A stretch of DNA of 64,000 nt from Haberlea rhodopensis (Eukaryota; Streptophyta; Magnoliopsida; Lamiales; Gesneriaceae). Location of the stretch: positions 1,860,001 to 1,924,000 of the forward strand of contig CAJQUN010000021.1 of assembly GCA_907163345.1 (NCBI GenBank). Reading direction: 5' to 3'. The notes under the pieces are model-generated. The model worked only from the letters and a program-made list of their open reading frames with translations. It was not told the DNA's origin and ran no database searches. The stretch's first letter is position 1. Each line of letters begins with the position of its first letter. Position numbers and translations under genes: made by a program. Below, in pieces: positions 1 to 10,840 of this stretch.

Positions 1-117
1 AATCTTTTTAACCCTAAGTATTATCAAAAAAATAAATTCACCCCAAAACTTTTTTCCTGGTACCGCCTTGGAGCTGTATCGAGTGATTTTTAGAAATGTC
101 CGTGCATCATAGTTCTT
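1..117. other. Unassigned left edge
   Basis: No coding or repeat signature is visible. ELIP homology of copy D stops abruptly at about 118, so this stretch lies beyond the break that removed the rest of that gene. Confidence 0.4.
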
Positions 118-203
118 TGGGGAACAAACTGGTTCAAACCAACAATTCTCGAACTCAAACCAACTCCACAGATTACTTTCATTCCTGTTGCTGCAGATGT
201 CAT
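118..203 (-). pseudogene. ELIP copy D: truncated exon 1
   Basis: On the minus strand an ATG at 203-201 opens a reading frame that matches the first ~28 residues of ELIP exon 1 in copies A-C: the chloroplast-targeting start, the ICG motif, the SSR motif and the LNQF motif. After the codons for LNQFVP the homology ends, and the frame reaches a stop near 80 in unrelated sequence. Exons 2 and 3 are absent from the window. Upstream DNA to about 545 still matches the promoters of B and C, including the TATA box. This is a broken fourth member of the tandem array. The breakpoint is seen directly; loss by deletion or rearrangement is inferred. Confidence 0.8.
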
Positions 204-295
204 ATTGTGTGTTTTGGTGTGAAAATAAAAGCTTCGAATTTATTATTTTTTCAATAATAGATTGGTATTTAGTTTGAATACGAAGTGGGCTTATT

Positions 296-340
296 TATTT
301 ATAGTTGCAGACGAATTTGTGGACATTTTATGGGACACGT
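296..340 (-). promoter_or_regulatory. Orphan ELIP promoter of copy D
   Basis: The minus-strand CTATAAATA (304-296) is about 95 bp upstream of the D start codon. An ACGTGTCC element (340-333) follows further upstream. Both occupy the positions seen in copies B and C. The promoter core therefore survives although the gene body is lost. Confidence 0.6.
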
Positions 341-663
341 AAAATTGGCACAGCATACGTTTGTTGTTTCGAGAAGATTAATTACTACGAGTATGTGTAG
401 AATTTGTTAGTATTTACTCAGATTCTTGGCCACCGTACACATTTCTCTACGTGCTTGTCTTATATATGTAAAGTAGCTATCACGACTTCACGAGAAGCAT
501 ATCGTGTTACTTTTTAGGCACTGTTTTCAATATTTTACACATTATTAAATATATAAACTTGTATGACATGCAGTGTAACACCCCAAAAATATTAATTACA
601 AAATTGGACAAAAATAATTTGAAGCTATCTTCAATGCTACTAAAATAATCATCCTAAACAAAA

Positions 664-692
664 ATAATAATAATAATAATAACAATAATATA
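664..692. repeat. (TAA)n microsatellite
   Basis: A run of AAT/TAA triplets near the 5' end of the solo LTR. Confidence 0.8.
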
Positions 693-1941
693 ATTCTAAA
701 TAATAATAATAAAAAAAAAAACTAATCATTTTGAATTAATTTAAAAACTTAATATGTGGCAACTTACCCCAACACTTGTCCACCCTTCAACACCCTAACA
801 CATGCACACAACCCCTATAAATACCCCTCATTTCTTCATATTAACACACACCTTCAAGAGAATTCTTGGCAAAAATTAAGAGAGATTATGGTGTAGAAAA
901 TGTAGGAAATAGGGAAAATTATGAGGAAAATACCAAACCTCCTCCAAAAAAATCCGAAAATTTCATACAATCATCCTTATACACCCAGAAAACATTTAGC
1001 ATAGGAGGTGTTTAAAAATCAGTATCCAAATTCGTCCAGAAAATCAAAATCGCGAAGAACATTGAGCTGTCCAAAGCCCAGAAAACATATTTCAAGGTAT
1101 CAGTTTCAAGCTTCAATTTCGTGCCTTTATAAAACGATTTTAAACTTGGAGTCTAAATGAAAATTGTTAAAAATGTGTTAAAGTTTATGGGTATGTCGGC
1201 CGATCGCCCAAACGGCCTCCGTACGAACAGATTTTCGGCGACCAAAACACCAAGTCAATCATTTCGCAACATCAGATTCTGGGCAAACTCCGTTGGGAAT
1301 TTCAAAATGTTTTCTGAACAAATATTGTAGATCAAAACGAGGCAAACCTGCTGTAAAATTTTCAGCCGCGCGTGGCGGCCGGAGCACGGCCACGCGCCGG
1401 CACGGTGGCGCGTGTAACACACGCGCCGACGAGTTTGACAAAATTCCGGTCGGCGAACGTTGCTGGACTGATTTTAGGCATTTCTGGAAAGTTTCGTGAA
1501 GTTTCGACTTAAACTTGATTTTTAATTAATTTTCAAATGTTTTATTCAAAATTACCCGGACAAGTTTTGTACAAAAATGATTTGCAGAAGATTCAACAAC
1601 ATATCTGTGTTTCTAAACACCAAAATTACTTATATTATGTTTATAGGACTTTATTTGACATCTGGGTTCAAAATCGAGCCAATCCAGTAAGACATCAAAT
1701 AGTGAGGTGAGGTGTACTACCGAATTCTTGTTATATAGCCCTTTTGGCATTTGGCCTGGAATTTACAGTATCTTGTTATTCATTATCTCACCTTTTATAT
1801 ATTGTCATCATATTGTACATTATCTCGTCCCATTGGTCATCTTGATCTGCATGTTTATTTATCTTGAATGTTATCGATTACTAATCGATTCCTTTGATTG
1901 AACGAATCATTTGACTGAATGACTGAATGAATGGAGCCCTG

Positions 1942-2080
1942 GATATTTATCCACTGGACAACGCGGCTTCGGCCCGGAAAGTGAGTCCAATGAACAACGG
2001 ATGACAGTCCGGGTATATGGTTCATCTGAACAACGCGCACCGTTTTACGGTCCGGAGAATGGTTCACCTTGGCTCGTAAA
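1942..2080. repeat. Three degenerate ~40-bp tandem units in the solo LTR
   Basis: Three consecutive units share a GAACAACG/GGACAACG core, a GGCCCGG/AGTCCGG/GGTCCGG centre and a GAGTCCA/GGTTCATC/GGTTCACC tail. They are diverged and about 37-45 bp each. Confidence 0.55.
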
Positions 2081-2662
2081 TGACTGAATGTACAGATCCG
2101 ATCTGGATATGTGGGGAAAAGTGCTACGCCGAACTGTCCGGTGGGAGCCACCTCTTTAGCCCACGATATTCACTCTGAAATCCTAAATCGTCACTGTTCA
2201 TTATTGACAATTACTTGACTACAAGATCTTTGTTACATGACATATCATATTGAGAAATTGCATTATTTGATAATTACAGATATAAAGCCATTGTTATTCC
2301 CTCACTAAGTCCCCAAATACTTAACCTCTGTTTTCCTTGTAATTTATTGTGAGTTCCAGATACAGGAGTACAGGAGCCAGAACCGGAGGAAAATTAGGAA
2401 AAATGGAAATGTTGGCTTACCGGGACTGTTATAGTGTTTTCTTTTTTTTTAAGTGTCGGACTATTATAAGGATTTTGTACTGTGATGTATTTTGTTACTA
2501 ATTAGAATGTATAAACGCTTCCGCTACTAAAAATGAATGTTTGACTAAACGCTTCCGCTATTTCCGAAAAGGTTTTGAAACCCTCGTGCGTAATGTTCTT
2601 AGAGAATGTGGTACCGGATAAGGGATAAATTAATTTGTGCCCGAGTCGGGTCCCACATGCAG

Positions 2663-5600
2663 CGTCTCTATGTCAAGAGTAGTTGTGGATACTAACCGTA
2701 TGTTGTATATTTAAATATATATATATATGTATTTTAATTTGATAAGTACAAAATTTGAAAATTGACTTAAATATATAAGAAATAACTTCTTATTTATCAC
2801 TTGCTATAGGAAGGAGAGTAAGAATTATATGATATTTATAGTCATCTTGGGAATTGATTGATTGCCTGATATACAAAAAATTGGACAACCTAATCCACAC
2901 ACCGGCCCGTATTCATGCACCCCGTATCTGTCCATTTTAACATTCGATAAGAGGAGTTGCCGTTGAACAATTGAGCACACTTATGTGGGTGGATAGTGGA
3001 TTATTGCACTTTCATCCGCCTATCACCACAATCAACCAGCATTTTTATTTTAAAAATTTCTTAAATTATAAAATTAAATATTTAGGGGTTTAAGTTGTAA
3101 ATTATAATTTTTAAATGCTACTTAGTTTGATGAACTCTTGTGTTTTATTTATAATATAACTTGTATTTATCTTTTTAATATATTTTATTTTATCAATTAA
3201 AAAATATTGATTAATTGACAAACAATAGTTTGAATTTCTTTCATTATATAACTTGTAGTAACACGAAATGCTTTTTTTATTTTGTGAACTTATGAATTGT
3301 CCTTTTTTGTACATCTAAATGTTTAAAGTTGTTGATGTCTCAATTTGATCGTGAAAGATTTTGATACTTAATTTTATTATATTTTTGTTCGCATTATGAG
3401 AGGACATTTGTACTTTTGTTTTAATACATGATTTGGATATATGTAGTTTCAGATGATTATGGTATAACTGGTTATCTATCATTTAAGTACCTTTGAGTTT
3501 CAATTTCAAAGGATATGATATTTATGTTTCAAATAATATTTTTGTTTACATGATTTTAGTTTTATTGTTTCATATTGGTCTATCATTATATTTAATTATG
3601 TTTTCATCGATAGTAAATAGCTTAGTTTAATATTTGTAGAATACACTAATCGTAATTTATTACTATTTCAGCCGCTAACCACCCGCACCGCCCTCACCGT
3701 GCAGTTTTGTATATTTATCCTGGGTTGCGGTTGACAATTTAGCAACCCGTAGTATTGAGTTGAGTGATATTTTAGATGTTTACCATCTCAAACTAAAACC
3801 CACCCAAACTGACACATATACACCCTTAATTATCTATTTGTTGGAATGTGTATCTTGTATCTAATTATCTTATTATTTAATTTTGTATTTGAGTCCTTTT
3901 GTCTACCAAAACTGTTGATATCATATTTCATATTTTAATAAAAATTTCAAAAAATCAGAGTTTTGATTTAGAAAAAGCGTACTTAAATAAAATAAAATTG
4001 TAATGAAGTTTTGAAGACTTTTATTTAAAATAGTTATAAATATTGTATCATTAAATTATTTATTTATTTATTAGATGAAATTTTATTCAATAATATAGGA
4101 AAAATGACAAAATTCCGTCAAATTGACCTAATTGACTTTTGGACATCAAATTGGTAAAAAAAATCGGTATTATTATAGTAATTTGGATATTGCTGACATG
4201 ATATCGATAGCACCTATCTTTGCTGACATGGTTTTTTTATAAGCCAAATTATATAAAAGAGGGAGCACTAGAGATGCTCTAAACCCAAACAAAACAACAA
4301 CTCCAATGAAACAAACTAGAAAAAAATCACAAAAAATGCAAAAAACAGAGACACGATACACGTGTGAGGGCTCGGTTCTAATCATACGTTTAATTATCAC
4401 ACAATGATGATTATATGTAAACAACAGAAGATTAATTTTAAAAATTTTAAACTTGGCCCTAAATGTTTTTCGATAATATTACATATATCAAATTACTTTC
4501 CAGTCAATACTGAAAATATAAGTAATGTCATTTTCTCATTCAACATCAATTCATCCAGTTCATAAATCATGCAACAACCAAATTCTCAGACATTTCATAC
4601 TTAAAAATACATATACTCAGGGCATACATCGGTGATTAAATTAATCCTTTAAAAGTGTTTAACAAATAACTGGGACACAAAATTTAAAACATCTACCTGA
4701 GCTCTCTCTCAAGCAGCTCTGGTACTCCTAGATGCATCCTCTCAAGCATATGCAGAACGTTCACCTGTAACATCTATCATGTACATACAACAAATACATG
4801 ACAATTCCCACATCGGGGGTCAGACCTCAGTACGAGAAACGTGTAAAATCACAATTATGTCAAAGTATCATGGCATGCTTGTCGTGCATAAATGCAATGC
4901 CTAATGGGTACAATGAATCAAATCTCAAGATTCCAAATATCGGAGTCCAAAGAAGGTAACATCAACAATATCAAGCTCGAGTAGAGGGTGGCGACACACA
5001 CACATTGCGCTAGGAGAATCATCATGTGATGTGCCCATCATCCATCGTGTCTAGGTCTGACGACAACCCACGTGACTACAGTTGCTACCTAAACTGTCTG
5101 TCATCGATGTATCCATCGTCCCCATGACACTATAGATCTCACCAATATCAAATGGAATCAAAGGAACGGTATGATCAACATGATATGTCAAATGCCCATG
5201 CATCAATGTATCATGTAATCTCAGATGATGCAATTCAATATATATCAATATGTCCAATGTCCATGCATCAATGCATCATCTCATCTTATATGATGCGGCT
5301 CAATATATATATATGATAAGGTTGTAAGGAGTTGAAGATATCAAAACACGATGGATTCACAAAGGGTTTTGAAGCTTCAGAAGCGACTAAAAATGGCGAT
5401 TGTGGACAAAAATGGGAAAATCTAGTGACCATTGAGGAGCACATGAATTTAGTGGCATTATTGTAATTAAATAGCAAAAAAGGTATTTTCTTAATTACAA
5501 AGCAAATGTAAATAAGCAGCCGACAATTTACGGCTCTTTGTTATTAATTAACTTGCCTTAAATTCGAATTACACTCTTAATCCTCTATGTGTCTGTAGTT

Positions 5601-5963
5601 TATTTTTAAATTGCGAATCCAATAGTCCTCCTCATCAAGCATCTTCTACTTGCAAGTTGCAACTGGTGTTTTTGAAATTTTTATAGGTACTCTTGTTATA
5701 AATATTTAAATTTACATTTAAAAAATCAAAAAAAAATATTTAAAAATTGTTTATATACTTTATGATTTTCTGATTGAGTATAATATTTTTTTCTATACAA
5801 CTGGTTTCGTAATTGTATATATTTTTATAGTTATAAATATTTTTTCTATAAAACTTGATTTGAGTATAAAAAATCATATAATTTAATAAATCGTTGCTTA
5901 TGAAAAAAAATAAATCTAACACCTTATTGGCGTACTTTTAACGAGTGTATCATCAATCATCAA
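2663..5963. other. AT-rich ELIP spacer, no gene recognised
   Basis: No supported gene was found. About 2,805-4,060 resembles the spacer between ELIP A and B (about 9,430-10,160) at several points, for example the GGGAA(T/C)TGA block and the TTTGTATTTGAGTCC / TTTGTGTTTGAACCC block. The stretch 4,660-5,480 is less AT-rich and repeat-like but not assignable. Short ORFs here show no family signature. Confidence 0.5.
5186..5315. repeat. Two-copy 65-bp tandem repeat
   Basis: Units 5186-5250 and 5251-5315 share CCATGCATCAATG, ATGATGC and CAATATATAT in the same order, with scattered substitutions. Confidence 0.75.
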
Positions 5964-6019
5964 TTGAGTATAAATGTGTTCAATAAGCACTTTATTATCT
6001 TTAAATGTTCTCACATAGA

Positions 6020-6150
6020 CAATGCCATTGAAAATGATGCTATAGACACACAAGAAGTGATTGAACCAGTCCAGTTGAAGCTGAAGGAGCAAGTGGAGGT
6101 AGCTGTGTGGGGAAAGGAGAAGCAAAAGAGTTCAAAGACTTCCAGAACAC
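6020..6150 (+). other. Unidentified exon-like open stretch
   Basis: A plus-strand frame (open from about 5,964 to 6,179) gives a charged, lysine- and glutamate-rich peptide ending in a KEKQKSSKTS-like stretch. Its base composition is less AT-rich than its surroundings. It ends inside the MITE that starts at 6,154. I do not recognise the family. It may be a captured or decayed exon, or chance. Confidence 0.2.
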
Positions 6151-6153
6151 TTA

Positions 6154-6296
6154 GGTACCATTTGGTACGTGATATATGATGATTGAATGATGTGAAATTG
6201 TAATATGAATGATAAAAAGATGATAGATATATGTAATTCACATGTGTGATTAATCATATGATGCTGGTGTATAATATAATAACATCAAACGGTACC
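6154..6296. mobile_element. Tourist-like (PIF/Harbinger) MITE, 143 bp
   Basis: Terminal inverted repeats begin GGTACCATTTGGT on the left and, read inward from the right, GGTACCGTTTGAT. They are flanked by the 3-bp duplication TTA (6151-6153 and 6297-6299). Small size, no coding capacity and a TTA target fit a Harbinger-derived MITE. Confidence 0.75.
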
Positions 6297-6415
6297 TTAA
6301 GAAATTATGTATGTAAATAAAAGGATGATAAAACAATAGGCAATAGAATGAGTGTAACATAATTGTATGACAGTTAGTGGCATGAGAATACATGTATAAA
6401 AGGAGACACACACAC

Positions 6416-6417
<2 letters not shown>

Positions 6418-6453
<36 letters not shown>
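6418..6453. repeat. (ATA)n microsatellite
   Basis: About 12 uninterrupted ATA/TAA triplets. Confidence 0.9.
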
Positions 6454-6454
<1 letters not shown>

Positions 6455-6469
6455 GACGCTCATTCTTTC

Positions 6470-6547
6470 TAAAAAATACACTTATCTATTGTGTTTGAAA
6501 CGGACCACAAAAAAATACACTTATCTATTGTGTTTGAAACGGACCAT
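6470..6547. repeat. Two-copy 39-bp tandem repeat
   Basis: Two nearly identical adjacent units, each containing ATACACTTATCTATTGTG and GAAACGGACCA. Confidence 0.85.
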
Positions 6548-7007
6548 GAAAACAATATAAGTGTATTTTTTGTCTTTGGATTGGTTCCGATAACCAACAA
6601 TTTGCTTAAGTTTGTAACGTGGTGTATCTCTAGTTTATGATTTTCCTTTAGTTTAGGAACTGTATTGTAATAGGACTTGTATCTTATCGGATTTGAGCAA
6701 TTTACTTACTTGAGATAAAGTAATATTTCAAGTCCAAATTAAACAATTAATACTGTTTAAATGGTCCCTACTTTTTTTTTATTTTTAATGGTCCTTATTT
6801 TGAATACCATATGTATCCATATTGCATATATGACTTATCATAAAACTCAAAATATTATAAAAAACTGAAATTTACGAAATAAAAAAATAAACTACAACTT
6901 TTCCAGAAGGAAATATCAATATATTGTTTATATTTATATCGACGACTTCTCAAGATATTTCAACATAATCACATATTATTGAACAAAACACATCATTTAC
7001 AATATGT

Positions 7008-7805
7008 TCACACAAGGGGTCCACCCTTCAAATACTCCGTATATGCCAACGCCACCAGCCCTACCATTGCAAGTCTCCCATTCCAAAGCTCTGCATCGGA
7101 TTTAAAAAATCCCCCCGATTTTGAATCTGCGCTTATCCCTTTAAACAACGGGACAAGAGATGCCACAGATAGCACAACAGTCGTCCCAATAAACCATAGG
7201 ATCCCCCCGTTTTGTATCTGCGAGAAGATATCTTGTCCTCTTGTTAACTCCACTGCAATGGCTGCCACGAATCCGATCATGGCTAGACGCCCGTTGATTC
7301 TCTCCGCGGCAGGTCCATCAAATGCCATTATATCTGTAGCCTTGGTACTTTCCTAGAAGTAGATTGAGATAACAAGTGAATATATAAATCATTTGACGAA
7401 TTTGATATCAGAAATATTATTGAGATTTGAATTAACCTCAGGTTGCGGTGGTGGAGGAGGCGTTGAAAATACTTGAGTTGGTATTGGAATCGCTGCTTTC
7501 GTTTTCTCATCGGCAACATTTTCATTACCCTGTTAAATCATCAATTAAACTCAACTATTTCTTTATTCAATTAAATAAGTAGCAAAACATATAAAGTGAT
7601 AGATAGATGTATATAATATTTTCTTACTTTAAAAATATTCATGACAAACTTTATATATAATATTTACCTCAACCATGCTCCGAACTCTAAACTTCAAATC
7701 CCTCTTAAAAATTGGCACACTTCTCAAAGGAACAAACTGGTTCAAACCAACAATTCTTGAACTCAAACCAGCGCCACAGATTACTTGCATTCCTGCAGCT
7801 GCCAT
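7008..7805 (-). CDS. ELIP: Early light-induced protein, ELIP copy A (191 aa, three exons)
   Basis: Minus-strand exons are 7805-7668, 7529-7437 and 7352-7008, joined in frame at GT-AG introns (138 and 84 nt). Exon 1 (46 codons) is a basic, Ser/Ala-rich chloroplast transit region. Exon 2 (31 codons) is acidic and then proline-rich (PPPPPQPE). Exon 3 holds the mature domain: helix I with ERINGRLAMIGF, a hydrophobic helix II (ILWFIGTTVVLSVASLV), and helix III with ELWNGRLAMVGL, ending GGPLV. The paired E..NGR-AM motifs are the LHC-superfamily chlorophyll-binding signature. In this family ELIPs sit in thylakoid membranes and protect against free chlorophyll and photooxidation under high light, cold or drying. 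Length matches usual plant ELIPs (about 190 aa). The start MAAAGMQ aligns with B and C. It is the most diverged of the three intact copies. Confidence 0.95.
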
Positions 7806-7952
7806 ATCGTGTGTTTGTTTGTGAAAAAAACAACTTCGAAACGATTTAATCACTAAGAAAGAAAATAAGTAGGTGTTGAAATGTAGTCGAAGTAGAGGTG
7901 GTTTAGTAATAAAATTCGTATTTATTTAGTTTGAATACGAAGGGAGTTTGTT

Positions 7953-7961
7953 TATTTATAG
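7953..7961 (-). promoter_or_regulatory. TATA box of ELIP A
   Basis: CTATAAATA on the minus strand, 148 bp upstream of the start codon and conserved in position with B, C and D. The ACGTGTCC element found upstream in the other copies is missing here: the sequence runs from the ACA of GGACA straight into ACATC. Confidence 0.7.
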
Positions 7962-8147
7962 TTGCATGGGGCACAACAATTGTGGCCATTTTTAGGACAA
8001 CATCGTATGCTCAAATGGGACACCGCACAGCTTTGCTCGATTAAATTAATTAAAAGGAGTATACGTAGAATTTGTTTGTACATACTCACATTCAGATTCA
8101 TGGCTACCGTACACATATTTCTATGTCCTTTGTCTTATTAGATATCA

Positions 8148-8368
8148 CGAGACGCCAGCCATGTTCCTTATGCCAGCCATGTTCCTTATAGTTGGTAGCA
8201 CTGTTTTTTAAATCGAATCGGACATAAAATCGATGTCATTACTTATTAAAAGTTCGATCGGTTGAACGAGACGCCAGCCATGTTCCTTATAGTTGGTAGA
8301 ACTGTTTTTAAAATCGGTCCGGACATGAAATCGATGTCCTTACTAGTTAAAGGTTCAATTAGTTGAAC
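8148..8368. repeat. Imperfect tandem duplication (119 + 102 bp)
   Basis: Unit 8148-8266 and unit 8267-8368 both start CGAGACGCCAGCC and end GGTTGAAC or AGTTGAAC. The first unit carries an extra internal copy of GCCAGCCATGTTCCTTAT. The duplication covers the left end of the element below. Confidence 0.75.
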
Positions 8369-9020
8369 AACTGATTCAACCGATGATAACGTCAGCATTA
8401 TATAATATCTATTTTCATATATATATATATATATATATTATTTGATATAGTTTCAAGATGTTCACAATAAATTTTTTTTGCACAAATAACATGTCAAAAA
8501 CTTCAAATTCAGATCAAACCAAATGAGAATATAAAAGATTAATAATGAAACATCTTAAAAAACAACAAGCAATGCCCAAAACGAATAATGTCAAAAAATC
8601 ATAAGAAAATATTGAAAAAATTACGAAATGATTCACATTTTTGTAATTTACGAGAAACTAAACATATTTATATATAATATATAGAACACGTTTATAGAAT
8701 TAAATGGATTTTTTGATAAGATACATAAACTTATTTTGTAACTATTTCAATACAATAAATTTTATGTAATATATTTTTATTCTAAAATTTTTATTTATAA
8801 TTTTATCAAAAATAAAAAAAAATTAAATTTTTTAAAAAGAAAGCAAAAATTAATGAACGGCGGTTTAACTGTCGATCAGTTCAGCGGTTGAACTTGTTTT
8901 AACCTATTCAATCTCGTTCCCACTAGTTTTTTAGCCGGGTGGTTTTATAGGATCAATCAGACATATCCAAGCACCGGTTACCTATTAACCGACCAGTCCG
9001 ATCCGATTTTCAAAACACTG
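8199..9020. mobile_element. Probable hAT-like non-autonomous element
   Basis: The left end CACTGTTTTTTAAATCG pairs as an inverted repeat with the right end CGATTTTCAAAACACTG (9004-9020). The interior is non-coding and AT-rich, with GGTTGAAC-type subterminal motifs at both ends. The CA(G/C)TGTTTT terminus is typical of hAT-like repeats. I could not find a clean 8-bp target duplication, so the ends are uncertain. Confidence 0.45.
8417..8440. repeat. (AT)n microsatellite
   Basis: An uninterrupted AT run in the hAT-like element. Confidence 0.85.
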
Positions 9021-10840
9021 CTAAGCAGTAATGCTTTCTATAACTTCTCAACTTATCGACTTGTAATTCTTTGATCTGACCTTATATCAAAACTACTTCA
9101 TGATAGTTTTCTGGAAAATTCTTCTATGAAACCAGTCTTGCCATGCACTAGCACACATAATTATGTATCTATACGTATGTATTGTATGTATGTGTTTTGG
9201 TGTTTACAACACCCGATCCATACAAAAATACCTTGAATAGTCGAGTTTGCATGCATAATGATATGTTGTGTACATAATAAATAAATATTTTTAAAAACTA
9301 TATTATTTTGAAATATTTATGATTTGACTAATAGTAATGATCATCTACATAATTATGTAAATAATTCATATGAAATTGATGGAAATTAATCATGTGACAG
9401 ACACAAAATAAAATCATAGAAAGTTAATTAGAGGACATAGTTGCTCCTATTTGTCTCTTAGCTTTACATATAATAATCATATTGGGAACTGAATGCATCG
9501 CATACTTGGTGGATTCGGGATGGACCCGGACCCATATTAAACCCACAACAATTTGTACCTACGCTAACGAGTTTTTGAAGAGGGACGAGGAGTTCCTCGT
9601 ACCCGCCACGCTATACATATTAAATTATTTTTTTTAATTTAATATCGATATATATTGCTCTTCTTTGGTTGAACCATAACGTGTCATTATTTAATTTCAT
9701 GTCAAAACTCATGTGTCATATTAAAGAAGTTGGATATTTTGAAGGGAATGTGAGCAAATTAATAATGATCTAATAGCTTAAATATTGTTTTACAATATTT
9801 ATTATAAATATTTACTAGAGAAAAACATGAAATTCAATCACGAAACTCAATTTTATAAAGATAGTTATAACTTTTTTTTGAAAAGGTCAAGCGGGACGGG
9901 ACGGGGCAGGGAGGGTCTATGAAAACTTTTTTGGTCGTGGGGTGGATTTTGTGTTTGACCAAACTCGTCCTAAACCAACCCCTTTGCCAACCCTAATTGT
10001 ATTGTATGCATCGTAGCTAACCATTATTGCTTTGCATTTATTTTTGTGTTTGAACCCTTTGTGAATCAAAAGAGGTCGACATATATAATCTTTTAATACA
10101 AATTTCAAAAAGAAAAAACTCGGAATTTAACTTTAGTGCATTCTTAATTAAAATAGTAAAAATAGTTTAATATTAAAATACTTCGGAAAATATCTTCAAC
10201 ATCGAAAAATACTTCTAAATTTTGTGCAATTGTATCGATGGCGTTTTACTTAACTCTATTTAAACCTAATGTTCTATGATAGATCTAAAATAATTGATTA
10301 TTTCTCAAAACAACTTAAGCATACACAACTAAATATGAGAAAAAAGTCACATGAATAAATTTCTTTAGTAAAAGGAGAAATAGTCAACTTAGTGCTTATT
10401 TCGAATAATTGATTCTTAATTTCGTAAATATATTTTTGTTATATTTTAGTCCTACAATATTTTGCAGGAATGCAGACATGACACCATACATATCAATATC
10501 CGGTGCCATACCAATAATTTTTAGTGTCGTGTAAATAATTTCTAACGCCACATCACTATTTTGGTGAAATAAGAATAACAACAAAAAAATAGCAAAGATT
10601 AAGACCCAACTATGACTAATTAGAAAACCAAAAAACCAAAACTTTGACGAAAAACAAATGTAGGTAAATGACATTACATTATGAAATGAAGTCAAGTTGA
10701 AATTGACAAAAAAAAATGGCAAATGTCGAGTAGGAAACTTCACTAATAGTTCAAATTTACATCAACGACTTCACAAAATATTTTTACACAATCACATCCT
10801 CATTATCCTCATTGAACAAAACTATACTTTTCAATATCGT
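9021..10840. other. Spacer between ELIP A and B
   Basis: No gene is supported. About 9,500-9,995 is locally GC-rich, with GGACCCGGACCC and GGGACGGGACGGGG, and may be an old non-autonomous transposon. The part from about 10,260 to 10,840 aligns with 14,060-14,760 upstream of ELIP C's 3' end (shared ATTTCTCAAAA and ACTATGAGAAAAAA blocks). It is therefore part of the duplicated ELIP unit. Confidence 0.5.

Larger units (their letters stand above)
574..2657 (+). mobile_element. Solo LTR, 2.08 kb, TSD TGCAG
   Basis: The sequence starts TGTAACACC and ends GGTCCCACA, so it has TG...CA ends with short inverted termini. It is flanked by the perfect 5-bp duplication TGCAG at 569-573 and 2658-2662. A TATA box (CTATAAATA, about 815-823) lies 240 bp inside, which sets the plus orientation. 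No gag, pol or PBS is present, so this is best read as a solo LTR. The TGTAACACC start and the length recall chromovirus (Del/Tekay-type) gypsy LTRs, but that family call is tentative. It sits just beyond the promoter remnant of ELIP copy D. Confidence 0.75.

Noticed and set aside
1259..1499. Overlapping ORFs in the GC-rich part of the first solo LTR
   Set aside because: They are antiparallel short ORFs inside a repeat with no conserved domain, caused by local GC content.
7328..7525. Separate small protein over ELIP A exon 2 (likewise 15,124-15,330)
   Set aside because: It is the wrong frame of exon 2 read into the introns. The splice-consistent frame gives the acidic/proline-rich linker.
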